In this document: piece after piece, positions 10,078 through 19,808 of the stretch
Layout of the letters: every line of letters begins with the position of its first letter
Numbering within the stretch: the stretch's first letter is position 1
DNA from: Takakia lepidozioides
Taxonomy: Eukaryota; Streptophyta; Takakiopsida; Takakiales; Takakiaceae
DNA length: 64,000 bases
Direction of reading: 5' to 3'
NCBI GenBank assembly: GCA_030704615.1
Contig: CM060732.1
Coordinates: 66,569,053-66,633,052 of the forward strand
Notes under the pieces: generated by a model
The model's input: the letters and a program-made list of their open reading frames with translations, nothing else
Told to the model about the DNA's origin: nothing
Databases searched by the model: none
Position numbers and translations under genes: made by a program

Positions 10078-12249
10078 ATGATACAAGGTCAAGCACAATC
10101 TGAAGATGGAGTCAACAAGAACTCTTCTGGGTCTTGTGGGGATCTCAGGATGCTATGTAAGGAGGGACAACTAAAAGAGGCATTGCACATTTTGAACAAA
10201 CAAGTCAGATCTGCTGAATCCACTACTTACGTGTCTCTGTTGCGGGAGTGCATAAAAAATGAAAACCTTGAAATGGGAAAGCAGGTGCATTCCCACATTA
10301 TCCGAAGCGGATTGAAGGTGAACACCTATTTACTCAACACCCTTGTTAACATGTATGCCAAGTGTGGAAGCGTGGTGAATGCACGCACAGTGTTTGACAA
10401 AATGCGAGTACGAAATTTGTTTACTTGGACTATCATGATGGCAGGATATGTGAAGCATGGGTGTGGTATGGAGGCTTTCAAATTGTATCAGCAAATGATT
10501 AGGGAAGGGGTGATGCCCAACAAGGTCACATTCATTTGCATTCTCAAGGCATGTGTGAGCCTGGCAAGCCTGGAAAAGGGCCAGGGGATCCATGCTGACA
10601 TTGTCAGATCTGGAGTCACAGCAGATATTATGCTGGATACTACCCTTGTTGACATGTATGCTAAATGCGGGAGTGTAAAGGATGCACATCAAGTGTTCAA
10701 CAATATGGCTGAACGAAATGTGGTCTCATGGAATGCGTTGATTACAGGATATGCTGAGCATGGGTGTGGTAAGGAGGCTTTACAGATCTATGCCCAAATG
10801 ATACAGGAAGGTGCGGTGCCTGACAAGGTCACTTTCATTTGCATTCTCAATGCATGTGCAAGCCTGGCAGCCCTGGACAATGGTAAAAACATCCATGATG
10901 ACATCATCAAAGCTGGAATTGTGCCAGATATCATTCTGGAGACCACCCTTGTCAACATGTATGCCAAATGCAGGAGCATGAAGGATGCACATCGAGTGTT
11001 TGATGATATGGCTGAACGAAATGTGGTCTCATGGAGCGTGATGATAGCAGGATATGCTCAACAGGGCTGTGGTGTGGAGGCTTTCAAGATCTATGAGCAA
11101 ATGATACAAGATGGGGTGAAGCCCAACAAGGTTACGTTCATAAGCATTCTCCAGGCGTGTGCCAGTGTAGCAGCCCTGGAGAAGGGCCAAGAAATGCATG
11201 CTGCCATCATCAAGGCTGGAATTGTGTTGGATATCGTTTTGGAGACAACCCTTTTGGACATGTATGCCAAATGCGGGAGCATGAAGGATGCGCGTCGAGT
11301 GTTTGACAATATGACCGAACGAAATGTGGTCTCATGGAGTGCAATGATGACAGGATATGCTCAGCATGGGTGTGGTAGGGAGGCCCTCAATCTTTTTGAA
11401 CAAATGTGTGAGGAAGGGTTGAAGCCGGACACTATCACCTTCACATGTGTTCTCTCTGCCTGTAGCCATGCAGGCCTAGTGGATGAAGGTAGTTGCTACT
11501 TTGATTCCATGAGTCAAGATCATGGCCTAACTCCTACAGCAGAGCAGTTTGGCTGCATGGTTGACCTACTTGGCCGTGCAGGGCAATTGAATGAGGCAGA
11601 GATCTTCATTGAGAAAATGCCAATCGATCCAGGTGCGTCCGTGTGGGGAGCGTTGCTTGGTGCCTGCCGAATTCATGGCCATGTGAAGCTGGCTGAACGG
11701 GCGGCAAAATGCCTCCTAAAGTGTGATCCACAGCAGGCTCCAGTTTATGTGCTACTATCAAACATTTATGCTGCGGCTGGCAGGTGGGACAAGAAAGCAA
11801 AGTTGAGAAAAATAATGGAGGATAGAGGGATCAAGAAGGAACCGGGGCTCAGCTGCATTGAGGTGGACAACCAGGTGCATACATTCGTTGTAGATGACAA
11901 ATTGCATTTACACATTGAAGAAATCCATGCTGAGCTGATGAGATTGTTTGGCCAGATCAAGGAAGCGGGGTATGTGCCTGACACGAGTTTTATATTGCAC
12001 GATGTGGAGGAGGAGCAAAAAGAATTTTCTCTTTGCTACCACAGCGAGAAGCTGGCCATTGCTTTTGGGCTGATCAGCACATCCCCTGGGACACCTATTC
12101 GCATCATCAAGAACCTTCGGGTGTGTGGTGACTGTCACACAGCTACTAAGTTTATCTCGAAGATTGTTGGGCGAGCAATTGTTGTGCGAGATGCCAACCG
12201 CTTTCACCACGTCCAAGATGGGGTTTGTTCCTGCGGAGATTACTGGTGA
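10078..12249 (+). CDS. DYW-type PPR protein (organelle RNA editing factor)
   Basis: An intronless 723-residue frame from the first ATG; an in-frame GTG lies at 10057. About four successive PLS triplets of roughly 101 residues (words such as [24 protein letters not shown] and GYAQHGCG) are followed by E/E+ motifs, a PG box ([10 protein letters not shown]) and a complete C-terminal DYW domain. The DYW cytidine-deaminase signature is intact: His655-Ser-Glu, Cys683-Gly-Asp-Cys686, the HH pair, and the CSCGDYW end. PLS-DYW proteins bind one-stranded organelle RNA in mitochondria or plastids, and the DYW domain catalyses C-to-U editing. The target is unknown. No targeting peptide is evident in this frame from Met1 ([11 protein letters not shown]), although the overlapping upstream frame looks like one. 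The four modules are near-identical in DNA, so the array grew recently. Confidence 0.93.
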   Translation: MIQGQAQSEDGVNKNSSGSCGDLRMLCKEGQLKEALHILNKQVRSAESTTYVSLLRECIKNENLEMGKQVHSHIIRSGLKVNTYLLNTLVNMYAKCGSVVNARTVFDKMRVRNLFTWTIMMAGYVKHGCGMEAFKLYQQMIREGVMPNKVTFICILKACVSLASLEKGQGIHADIVRSGVTADIMLDTTLVDMYAKCGSVKDAHQVFNNMAERNVVSWNALITGYAEHGCGKEALQIYAQMIQEGAVPDKVTFICILNACASLAALDNGKNIHDDIIKAGIVPDIILETTLVNMYAKCRSMKDAHRVFDDMAERNVVSWSVMIAGYAQQGCGVEAFKIYEQMIQDGVKPNKVTFISILQACASVAALEKGQEMHAAIIKAGIVLDIVLETTLLDMYAKCGSMKDARRVFDNMTERNVVSWSAMMTGYAQHGCGREALNLFEQMCEEGLKPDTITFTCVLSACSHAGLVDEGSCYFDSMSQDHGLTPTAEQFGCMVDLLGRAGQLNEAEIFIEKMPIDPGASVWGALLGACRIHGHVKLAERAAKCLLKCDPQQAPVYVLLSNIYAAAGRWDKKAKLRKIMEDRGIKKEPGLSCIEVDNQVHTFVVDDKLHLHIEEIHAELMRLFGQIKEAGYVPDTSFILHDVEEEQKEFSLCYHSEKLAIAFGLISTSPGTPIRIIKNLRVCGDCHTATKFISKIVGRAIVVRDANRFHHVQDGVCSCGDYW
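10260..11380 (+). repeat. 303-bp tandem modules inside the PPR gene
   Basis: The word atgtatgc recurs at 10351, 10654, 10957 and 11260, exactly 303 bp (101 codons) apart. Long stretches around each copy (for example GAACGAAATGTGGTCTCATGG) are shared by the later modules. Module size equals one P-L-S triplet, so unequal crossing-over keeps the reading frame and the repeat register. Confidence 0.85.
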
Positions 12250-12936
12250 AACAAACAACATGAAAGGTGGTTTGGAGATACGAAGTTTCTGAGCACAATC
12301 GTGGTGCCCACATATACAAGCAATGATGACCATTTCAAGGTGAGCCAGAACAAATACTTGCTAAATGTTGCACCCCTTTGTTTGCATCTTATCTTCAATA
12401 TGCACCAATGAATGGTAGTCAAAGAATCAATGAATGGTAGTCAAAGCAGCATATATATCTAATCATTTCTGTTTGATAATTGAAATTAACTTGTGCCTTA
12501 TTGGTTATGTCTAGTGAAGTACCTTACGAAGGCCTTGGTGGGTAGCGTACACCACAGATGGAGGTGTTCTTGCACATGTATGACCCCTTAGCTGCCCCAG
12601 TAGTTACCAGACGAAAAGCATGATTCTGGAGATTTACCTCCCATTGCTCCAAGCACATTTGGCAACCCTCTGACATCTTGTTAGCACCCCATTTCACGAA
12701 CTCCAAAGGATAATGAGGATGTCAGAGAGACACTTGAGGAGGTCTCCAATCACAACCAATGACATGCTGTTTTGTTGGGGGTGGGGCTCTGGTGCATGCT
12801 CGCAATTTGCAGAAGCAAGTATCATGTATGCAGAAGATGAGTGCGGCCCAGGTTACATGACAATCGGAGATGATGAGAGAGTCTATGGGACAAAATGGAA
12901 GAAAACATGAGAGAGGAACAAATCCAGAAACCACAA
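12250..12936. other. 3' flank of PPR gene with a 22-bp direct repeat
   Basis: No gene is supported. The word CAATGAATGGTAGTCAAAG occurs twice, at 12406 and 12428, a 22-bp tandem duplication. The rest is unremarkable and presumably includes the PPR gene's 3' untranslated region. Confidence 0.5.
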
Positions 12937-13300
12937 TTAATGTTCTAGCGATTGTCTAAGGGTGAAGGCCTCGTGTAGGTAGGCTGCCAAGCATTTTTGA
13001 TCCTCATAGTGAAAGACATCAGTGAGAGTTTGGGTTCCACTGAATAAACAGTGGAATCTCCCACGGATCTCGTAGTATAGAGGGCAGTAGAAGAAGAAGT
13101 GTTCTTCAGTTTCAATTTCCTTGCTGCGCCCTATGCAAGCTGGACATAGGCGGTCCTCCCGTTGCAGGTTTTCCCATCTGCCAGTCTCTATCCGTAGGTT
13201 GTGGGAACCCACCCTGAACCGCCCCATGCCCCAAGAGGGAAGGAGATAAGGGTGCTGAAAGGTAATTTGGTCTCAAGATTCTATCATCGCGGAGCACCAA
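12937..13300 (-). pseudogene. LINE ORF2 C-terminal zinc-finger fragment
   Basis: A minus-strand frame of 96 codons begins RFRVGSHNLRIETGRW and continues with a C-x2-C...H-x5-C finger (LCPAC, then EEHFFFYC). It ends LAAYLHEAFTLRQSLEH and a stop. This is the cysteine-rich C-terminus usual in plant LINE ORF2 proteins, 5'-truncated as LINE insertions commonly are. Upstream sequence to 13300 continues in another frame (PNYLSAPLSPSLLGHGA). The last 20 residues match the scrap at 7450-7512. Confidence 0.7.
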
Positions 13301-13729
13301 GAGAAAGTGCTTTGGGGTTGCTTTAAACTAGCTGATTAGATTCAAGGACCATAGCACTAATTTGGATCATATGTTGTGGGGTTGCAAATTGATATTCTAA
13401 CACTTGTATGGTTGTGGTGCTATTTGTGGAGGGTTGTGGGACAGAGAAGCCTTCTCAACGAGCTAATTGATTCCAAAGTTCTACAACTTGTTGGATCCAA
13501 AAAGCTTTGCTGGTGGACATATGTTCAGTTGTCTTAAATAACAAACCTCCGTAAACATAAGGCAGAGCTACCTTTGCCCAGAGTCTTGTCTCTGTTGGTT
13601 ACATGGAGGGTGCCTAATATTTGTGCATTCAGAGAATGTGTGAGCTTGCCAGATGCAATGCAATCTTTGATAGAGCTCGAGGATATTAGGGTCGGTACTG
13701 CTCTAAGCTGGTCAGTTTGCCACTATAGA
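13301..13729. other. Intergenic, nothing recognised
   Basis: Only short frames are present. It separates the LINE fragment from a dispersed repeat and no feature was identified. Confidence 0.4.
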
Positions 13730-14220
13730 TCACATCCTTTGCACAACTTCGAACATGTGAGTTCTTTGAACACTTGAGCTGATCGACCGCACAAGTCTCT
13801 TCGATGAACAAAGGAAGACCAGAGATAAATATGACCAGGCTTCGTTGAATGAAGGAAGACCACAGATAAATACTTGAATGTCTGCCTGAACTCACTCCTG
13901 GAGACGTGCATCAAGCATATGATGCACTGAGCAAATGTTTGGGGTGCTAGTTTGTGAGTTAGAGCATGCGCTGACCCTTCCACTTTACCATCATGACTAT
14001 GGGTGACCACAACACTTGAGAAATCTATTGCACAATACACAGTATACTTACTCAAAATCTGGCAATCATTTTGTCACCTCACTCCCAAAGAGCTTTCCGT
14101 GGACGTTATAAAGCACCATCTCCATTTCCCAAAGAGATTTGGTTCAGCCACTGCTTGGTTATCTGGCAATTATTTGGTCAGCTTACTCCCCAAGAGCCAC
14201 TTGGTCCAGCCACTGCTAAA
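13730..14220. repeat. Dispersed repeat, uninterrupted copy
   Basis: Matches the blocks at 24005-24060, 24360-24560 and 26390-26555. Shared words include CACATCCTTTGCA, GATAAATACTTGAATGTCTG, GAGCATGC and ACCACAACACTTGAGAA. The second part (14050-14215) has CTGGCAATCATTTTGTCA and GGTCAGCTTACTCCCCAAGA. Here the two parts are contiguous. In the other copy they are separated by a 1.8-kb gene-derived insert. The repeat probably belongs to the copia remnant just downstream. Confidence 0.7.
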
Positions 14221-14409
14221 CTTTATCACTAAGTTGCTCTTGACCCTGTTAGACTCTTTGCTAAAAATCAGCAAGTCATCTACATACAAAGCCAACGCAA
14301 CACCACTCACATTTTCATGTGTAGACTTGACAATCAACTGGTGGAATTGAGCAGCGCTGCTTTTTTGCGGCACCTGGTCAGGATGCAGCGCCCACTGCAG
14401 CTTCCTCAC
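14170..14409 (-). pseudogene. Ty1/copia reverse-transcriptase fragment
   Basis: A minus-strand frame contains ALALYVDDLLIFSKESNRV, the YVDD catalytic box of copia-type reverse transcriptase, with the usual hydrophobic lead-in and LLIF tail. Only about 80 codons remain, running into the dispersed-repeat sequence, so this is a relic. Confidence 0.65.
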
Positions 14410-14615
14410 CCACGTCTCTCCTCCATCAGAGCTCCATAAATCTCTTCACCCCTGTGGCTTCCGTCTCACAATCAGCCAGTTGCAATCCACACTTCCAGAG
14501 CTCTACGTCTGGGCTGAGAAATCACCTCAAAGGTGACACCTTTGGGTTTAGAATTGGCATTACAGTGCAATAGTTTCAGAGCTCTAGCTAGGAGGCCCCT
14601 GTTCCATTGAGAGCA

Positions 14616-16209
14616 ATGGAGCCCAAGGAAGGGTTCGACTGCTTCGGATATGCAGCGCACGATCCCAAGGGAGTGCTGGTGCCCTTCCAATTCAAGCGCA
14701 GGTGGGTGCTCAGCTCGTTTCTGATGGCGGAGTTTGTTGTGTTGAGCTCCGAGGTTCTTTTTGTGGAGTTCGATCGGTGCTGCATGCATGCAGCTATGGG
14801 TTTGTGGGTGGGGGTTACATTAGGGAGGTTTCATCTGATGAGAGGTGTGTTGTTATGGAGTGCAGAAACTCGGGGCCGGATGATGTGGTGTTTCGCGTCA
14901 CTCACTGTGGGATTTGCTACGCGGAGGTTGTATGGACCAAGAATTTTCTCGGGGATGTCAAGTACCCTGTTGTTCCGGGGTGAGTACCGGCTTCTCTTCT
15001 CTTGATTGATTCTGTTGCATGTTTGTTTGCTGAGAGAATATCTCCGTGATTGAATATGTATGTGTGCTCAATTGCCGCAGGCACGAGATCGTTGGAGTTG
15101 TGACCAAGGTAGGCTCCAATGTCACGAGGTTCAACATTGGAGATCGTGTAGGAATGGGATATTACGCCATGACATGCCTGCAATGCGATTCTTGCAAGGA
15201 GGGCATAGATGGGTGTACAAACCATGGCACTAGGTGCTTCAACGCTGTGGATGTGGATGGTACGATTACTCGAGGAGGATTCTCCAACCTGATGCAAGCG
15301 GATCAGCGGTAATTGATTGAACTCCTGGAACACGCCTGAATATCTTTAGGGATGTTTTTGCTGTATGCGCTTGTAAGCGCGATGATAGCAGAGCAGAATT
15401 CACAAGGGTTTATTTTTGGTTGAAAATTGCAGGATGGTTTCCAAGATTCCGGATTCTCTGTCTTCCGATGTTGCGGCTCCTCTCCTCTGCGCAGGAATCA
15501 CGGTGTACACTCCCATGATCCGCCATGGCATGAACGAGGCTGGGAAGAAGCTGGGCGTCATCGGGCTGGGCGGAGTGGGCCACATGGCAGTCAAGTTTGG
15601 AAAAGCGTTTGGTCTCAAGGTGACCGTGTTCAGTACATCGCTCTCTAAGAAGGAAGAAGCGCTTGGTGTACTTTGTGCCGACGCATTTGTGGTGAGTAAA
15701 GACGAAGAAGCCATGAAGGCCCTAGCTGATACCTTCGATTTCATCATCAACGCAGCAGCTGCAGCGGTTCCCCTGGATCCATATCTTCTCACCCTCAAGC
15801 CCAACGGTGTTCTTGTGATTGTTGGAGCAGCAAAGGAGCTGAAATTCAGCCCAGTGAATTTGTTCAGCAGTATGTTCTCTCGTCACTGCATCTTGTTGTT
15901 GATCAGAGATGTTCTACTCCTGTCAAGTTATTGCAAAGCGCATGATAATGATGGAACTATAATGAGCATGTTTGTCCTGATTCTAGGTGTTCCAATGGTG
16001 TTCTTGCAGGGAAGTACATCACGGGGAGTGCAGGCGGGGGGATGAAACTGATGCAAGAGATGCTGGATTTTTGTGGAGAAAGGGGAATAGCGCCAATGAT
16101 CGAGACAATCAACATCCAGTATGTCAATCAGGCATTAGAGCGAATGATGCAGAATGATGTTCATTACCGCTTTGTGGTCGATATTGAGAAATCCTTGAAG
16201 CCAGAGTGA
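14616..16209 (+). CDS. Cinnamyl alcohol dehydrogenase-like protein, atypical active site
   Basis: Five exons join in frame: 14616-14701, 14866-14979, 15081-15308, 15433-15869 and 16010-16209, giving 354 residues (the CAD family usually has about 357). All introns are GT-AG; the donor at 15870 is GTATGT. Cytosolic CADs reduce hydroxycinnamaldehydes to monolignols with NADPH. Visible hallmarks are GHEIVG, the structural-zinc cysteines (TCLQCDSC...C), the APLLCAG cysteine, the nucleotide-binding GLGGVGH and the NADP-type STS loop (VFSTSLSKK). The zinc ligands C46, H68/E69 and the APLLCAG Cys remain. The segment that is usually CH(T/S)DLH reads CYAEVVW. By alignment with the Arabidopsis CAD5 numbering this replaces Thr49 with Ala, His52 with Val and Asp57 with Phe, which removes the proton relay. 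The substrate or activity may therefore differ. The fold assignment is secure and the enzyme activity is not. Confidence 0.88.
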
Positions 16210-17453
16210 GGGATTTGGAACCAGTGTTGGACCGGTATAGGGGGCGAGGCGGGGTATCAGCAGGGGTAAGGGTATTGATCAAACACCTTCATGGATGCCC
16301 TGCCCTGCCTTTGAAGCTCTTTTTGTAGTGTAAAGGGTAGGGGGGTATAAGCAACTGGCGGTACCCAGAACATATTGGGGGCAATATAGTAAAACGCTCA
16401 TAAGTTGGGCTCCAACCAGACCAGCGCTCCTACCAGACCAGCCTGGTATCGCAAGGAACACAACTTTGTCGATACCAGTACTCTCTCTGTCTGTCTTCCC
16501 GCCGTCGCTTGCACCCTAGGTATCAATATGTGGAGCATTAGGGGTTTAGGGTGAAGCAATGTAGAGTTGACATCTGGCTCTTTGTTATTATATATAAAGG
16601 CTAACCCCAAAAAGGGGCAGTAGCCGCAGGGCGAAGCGGCTCTTAGTTACGGCGGCCATAGCCGGAGTCCTCTCTCTATAAATAAAGGCACTCTTCAAGT
16701 GCGGCATTCAGCTCTTTTTCTTTTTTTTTAAATCTGTCCAAATTATACCTGCCATGGAGAATTTCTACCATAGAGCTGTATTGATACCAATATTGAAATA
16801 TCCCAAGTATAAGAGTTGAAATTTGCAATACTGATAGCACACCATACCGAGGCCAAACAACAACAATGTACATACCAAACTGGTACATTAAAAGTTTAAT
16901 ATCTACTTTGATACCATTATCTGCCAGGTATGAAGAGAGGCCTCTTCACTGATAATACGAGACCTTGGCTGGTATGAAATGTTGATGATACCGGTCCAAC
17001 ACTGGTTCTAACAAGGAATGTTGATGTTTCGAATGTACTTATTTAGATATATGTAAAGTTTATCTGCTCCATATGCATTGTATTTCTTCAAAGTCGCTTG
17101 TTTATTCGCACACATTACAATTTCTGTTGTCTTTATTGGTTTTTCCTTTAACTACCTATTTTGCTCTCCTTGACTGAGTGTTAGAGGTTCATCTGGTGCT
17201 CTACCTACTGACACTTCTCTCGTCACACTTCAGGTTCCGATGGCGCTTCAGGTTCCGATGGATGATCAGAAATGCTATCTAGGTTATAAATAGGTGGACA
17301 TGTGATAAACCAATGGATTCTTGGACAAGTTCCCTCTCACTTGTATCAATACCTCAACAAAAGCATGAGCTCACCCCATGGGCCGTACTGGCAGGGCCCA
17401 TAGGTGCATTCAAGTCCCAATTAATAAAAAATGAGAGGCAAAATCTCATGTAC
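16210..17453. other. Intergenic with one small structured repeat
   Basis: No coding region is supported. It holds the 3' flank of the CAD-like gene, a hairpin repeat at 16621-16669 and a short direct repeat (TTCAGGTTCCGATGG) near 17230-17260. Confidence 0.5.
16621..16669 (+). repeat. Short dispersed hairpin element, copy 1
   Basis: TAGCCGCAGGGCGAAGCGGC and the following bases to GCCGGAGTC have a clear relative in reverse orientation at 35741-35790. AGCCGC pairs with GCGGCT across an eight-base loop. In the other copy the stem becomes AGCCGU/GUGGCU, kept by two wobble pairs. GGCGAAG(C/T)GG loosely resembles a tRNA-type A box. It may be the conserved 3' end of a SINE or LINE. Confidence 0.5.
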
Positions 17454-18122
17454 GGTCCCTTCCGGACTAGCGGCCGCACAAAACACTAAAAAATAAGGTT
17501 TGTCCATTGTTTCGGCCGCTTCAGAGATGCCATGTCATCAAAAGTTGCGGGAACCCAGCGGACGAGCTTCATAGCGTTTTCAGACCGATTAGTGGACAAA
17601 AGGGTCCACTAGACAAGATATCGCGCTCAAACTGTCTGGATTTTTTGTCAAGGTTTCTTGTCGAGCCTTGGGGAAGGATCTCCTTGCAACACTTGCTCTT
17701 CAGTTTTCCGTGTTCATTATTTTAGAGGCTATGTCGAGTAGACATTCTTTAGCAATATCATCTCCAAACTGTATTGACCATGCTTCACAGTCGGTATGAG
17801 GTGAAGAGCTTTGTGAAAATTGACTTCCAAAGTCGTCATCATCTTCCTGCGAAAAGAAATCTTCTGGATTCATACTTCACAATGCTATCTGGCTTCACGT
17901 AGCTTTGGCAAAGCTCCGCGAAGAGACCAACCGACAGGCTTCCTTCGCTTTTGTCCAGTGGACAAGAAGCCTGGTAGCCTGGCCCCAAATTTGCTTTTGC
18001 TTTGTGCGCTGAGGTGGCAAAATTGGAGCGATGACTCAGCATGTTGGAGAGACCGGACAAAATCCGGTTTTTAACCAATCAGAGTGCAAGTCGTTTTGTC
18101 CGGTCGCTAGTCTGGAACGGCC
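17454..18122. mobile_element. Non-autonomous TIR element (about 670 bp)
   Basis: The ends at 17454-17484 and 18093-18122 are inverted repeats of about 30 bp, with four mismatches and one gap. The shared core is GACTAGCG(G/A)CCG(C/G)ACAAAAC. The interior has no real frame and contains further short inverted words (GACCGGACAAAA against TTTTGTCCGGTC near 18050-18104). No target-site duplication was clear, so the superfamily (PIF/Harbinger or hAT) is open. Confidence 0.6.
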
Positions 18123-19808
18123 TAAGACATTCTTCCGATAACTGTGGCGACGGCGACGCTGAGGAACTTACAGACAATGAGCAAGGAACCTGGCTAGAAA
18201 TAAGAACACAGAGCCTGCCTCAGGGGAGACTTCAAGCAAAGTTCTGATTCAAGAAATACAGAAGCTCGTGTTGTCAGCAGCCTATGAGGACCAGAACACA
18301 GAACCCTGATCATCTTTGCATGTAGGTACTCATACGTAACACTGCTTCCTCATGCCATAGCCTTGTGTGCAACTTACCATTGACTCTGCAAATCTGCTTG
18401 CAGGAGGCATTCCAAACACCTGACCTAAGAATGGAGCTGTTTTTAATGTAATTCAAAGTGACAATTGCTTGCAGTGGCTCCTTGCCTAGGCGATACAAAA
18501 CTGACTTCATTCAATTGATCCGTAACTTTATCCTACAACAACAGATCACCTGAGCCTGAAGCTCTGCTGGACTCCCAAAACCGTCACTTCTTGCACATTG
18601 TTGAAATCAGAGAAAGAAAAAAAATATAGAAAACGAAAACGTTAGTAAGAAAGAAAAAGATGGCAATGGCAAGGAACTTGGGAGAAACGATGATTCAAGC
18701 TCGCCTGCAATAGCTTCACTCCGAAGATTCCCGCTTCAGTTCACACACAGTGATACGCACGCAGTTGGAGTCACAGGATTGGAATTGCGCATTGCATTGC
18801 AGCATCGAGCCGCAAGATGCTTCCAACGTAGCTTCGATCGCCGCCTGCTTGCTTCCGCCGTGCTCTCCATCACGTCTCACATGAAGGATTTCATCACGGG
18901 AAGCACTTGCATCATGTTATTGTGAGTTCATCTTGAGTCGTCTTTCATGGTTGAAGATTGTTGCGCTTCTTTTACGTTTCTAGGGGTCACTTGCATTCAT
19001 GTCGACATGTGTGTGTATGTTCAGCTTAGTCGTGATCGAGTTCAGGAGAGCTTTGTAGAGGGCGCCATGGTAATGGCGTCTGAGCTAAATTCAATGGCAT
19101 GATGTCGGAGATTCTGGGGGAAGCTATGGACATGAGGGGTCTGGGATTTGGTGGTTGTGTTTGCAAGGTTGATGAGGTTTCGTACAATTGAGTTACAGTA
19201 TCTTTGTTTTGATCAAAGTGCATGATTAAGTCATTGTGAGCTTGGTAGAATTGGCGGCTGGCTCCCGTTTGTTGTTCTGGAGTTCTATGGTGTTGTGGTG
19301 TTTCGACGCTGGTTTGCACTGAGAGGTGATGGTGTTTGCGGCAACTTTGTCGATTTGTTTGGGTTGCAATTCCACAATTTCCTTGATGCGTTCAAGATTT
19401 TGAAGTACGAGCTTTAGGCGAGCCGGGAATTCTTTAGTTGGAGTTTTATAGGTTCTGATGTGCATTTTCTTGCGTGGTGATGGCTACGTTCACAGATCGA
19501 ACGCTTGATACGAGGAGGATTGTCTGGTGAGGCTTGGGGTTCTTGCTGAGCATGTGAAGAATTATCGTGCGGGAGGTTTAGGGTTTTAGGTGAGTATGAA
19601 GAACGATGACTGCTATTGTTGTTTGTTTGTTTTGTCTTCCTAAGATTGTTTGCTGAGATCTCGTTGGTATCAATTAGAGCAGCTCGTCTGATTAACCAGC
19701 ATTGTCTCACATGTAAGAAAGCTTGTGCACTTTCAGTTGCGAGAATTCTGACATTCTGATGGCATGCATGTAGCTGAATCGAGGAGTTTCTGCTGTTGAG
19801 CGGGCATA
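18123..19808. other. 5' region of the TPR/beta-helix gene
   Basis: No protein-coding frame is supported. A telo-box-like TTTAGGGTTTTAGG lies at about 19577-19590, a common element of plant promoters and leaders. The stretch probably contains the promoter, the leader and perhaps a leader intron of the gene starting at 19809. Confidence 0.4.

Noticed and set aside
16621-16669. A tRNA gene
   Set aside because: The A-box-like and B-box-like words are too close together and no cloverleaf with an acceptor stem can be drawn.
19026-19710. Three minus-strand frames upstream of the TPR gene
   Set aside because: Low-complexity Gln/Asn/Ser/His composition and changing frames; they read as shadows of a G/T-rich leader region.
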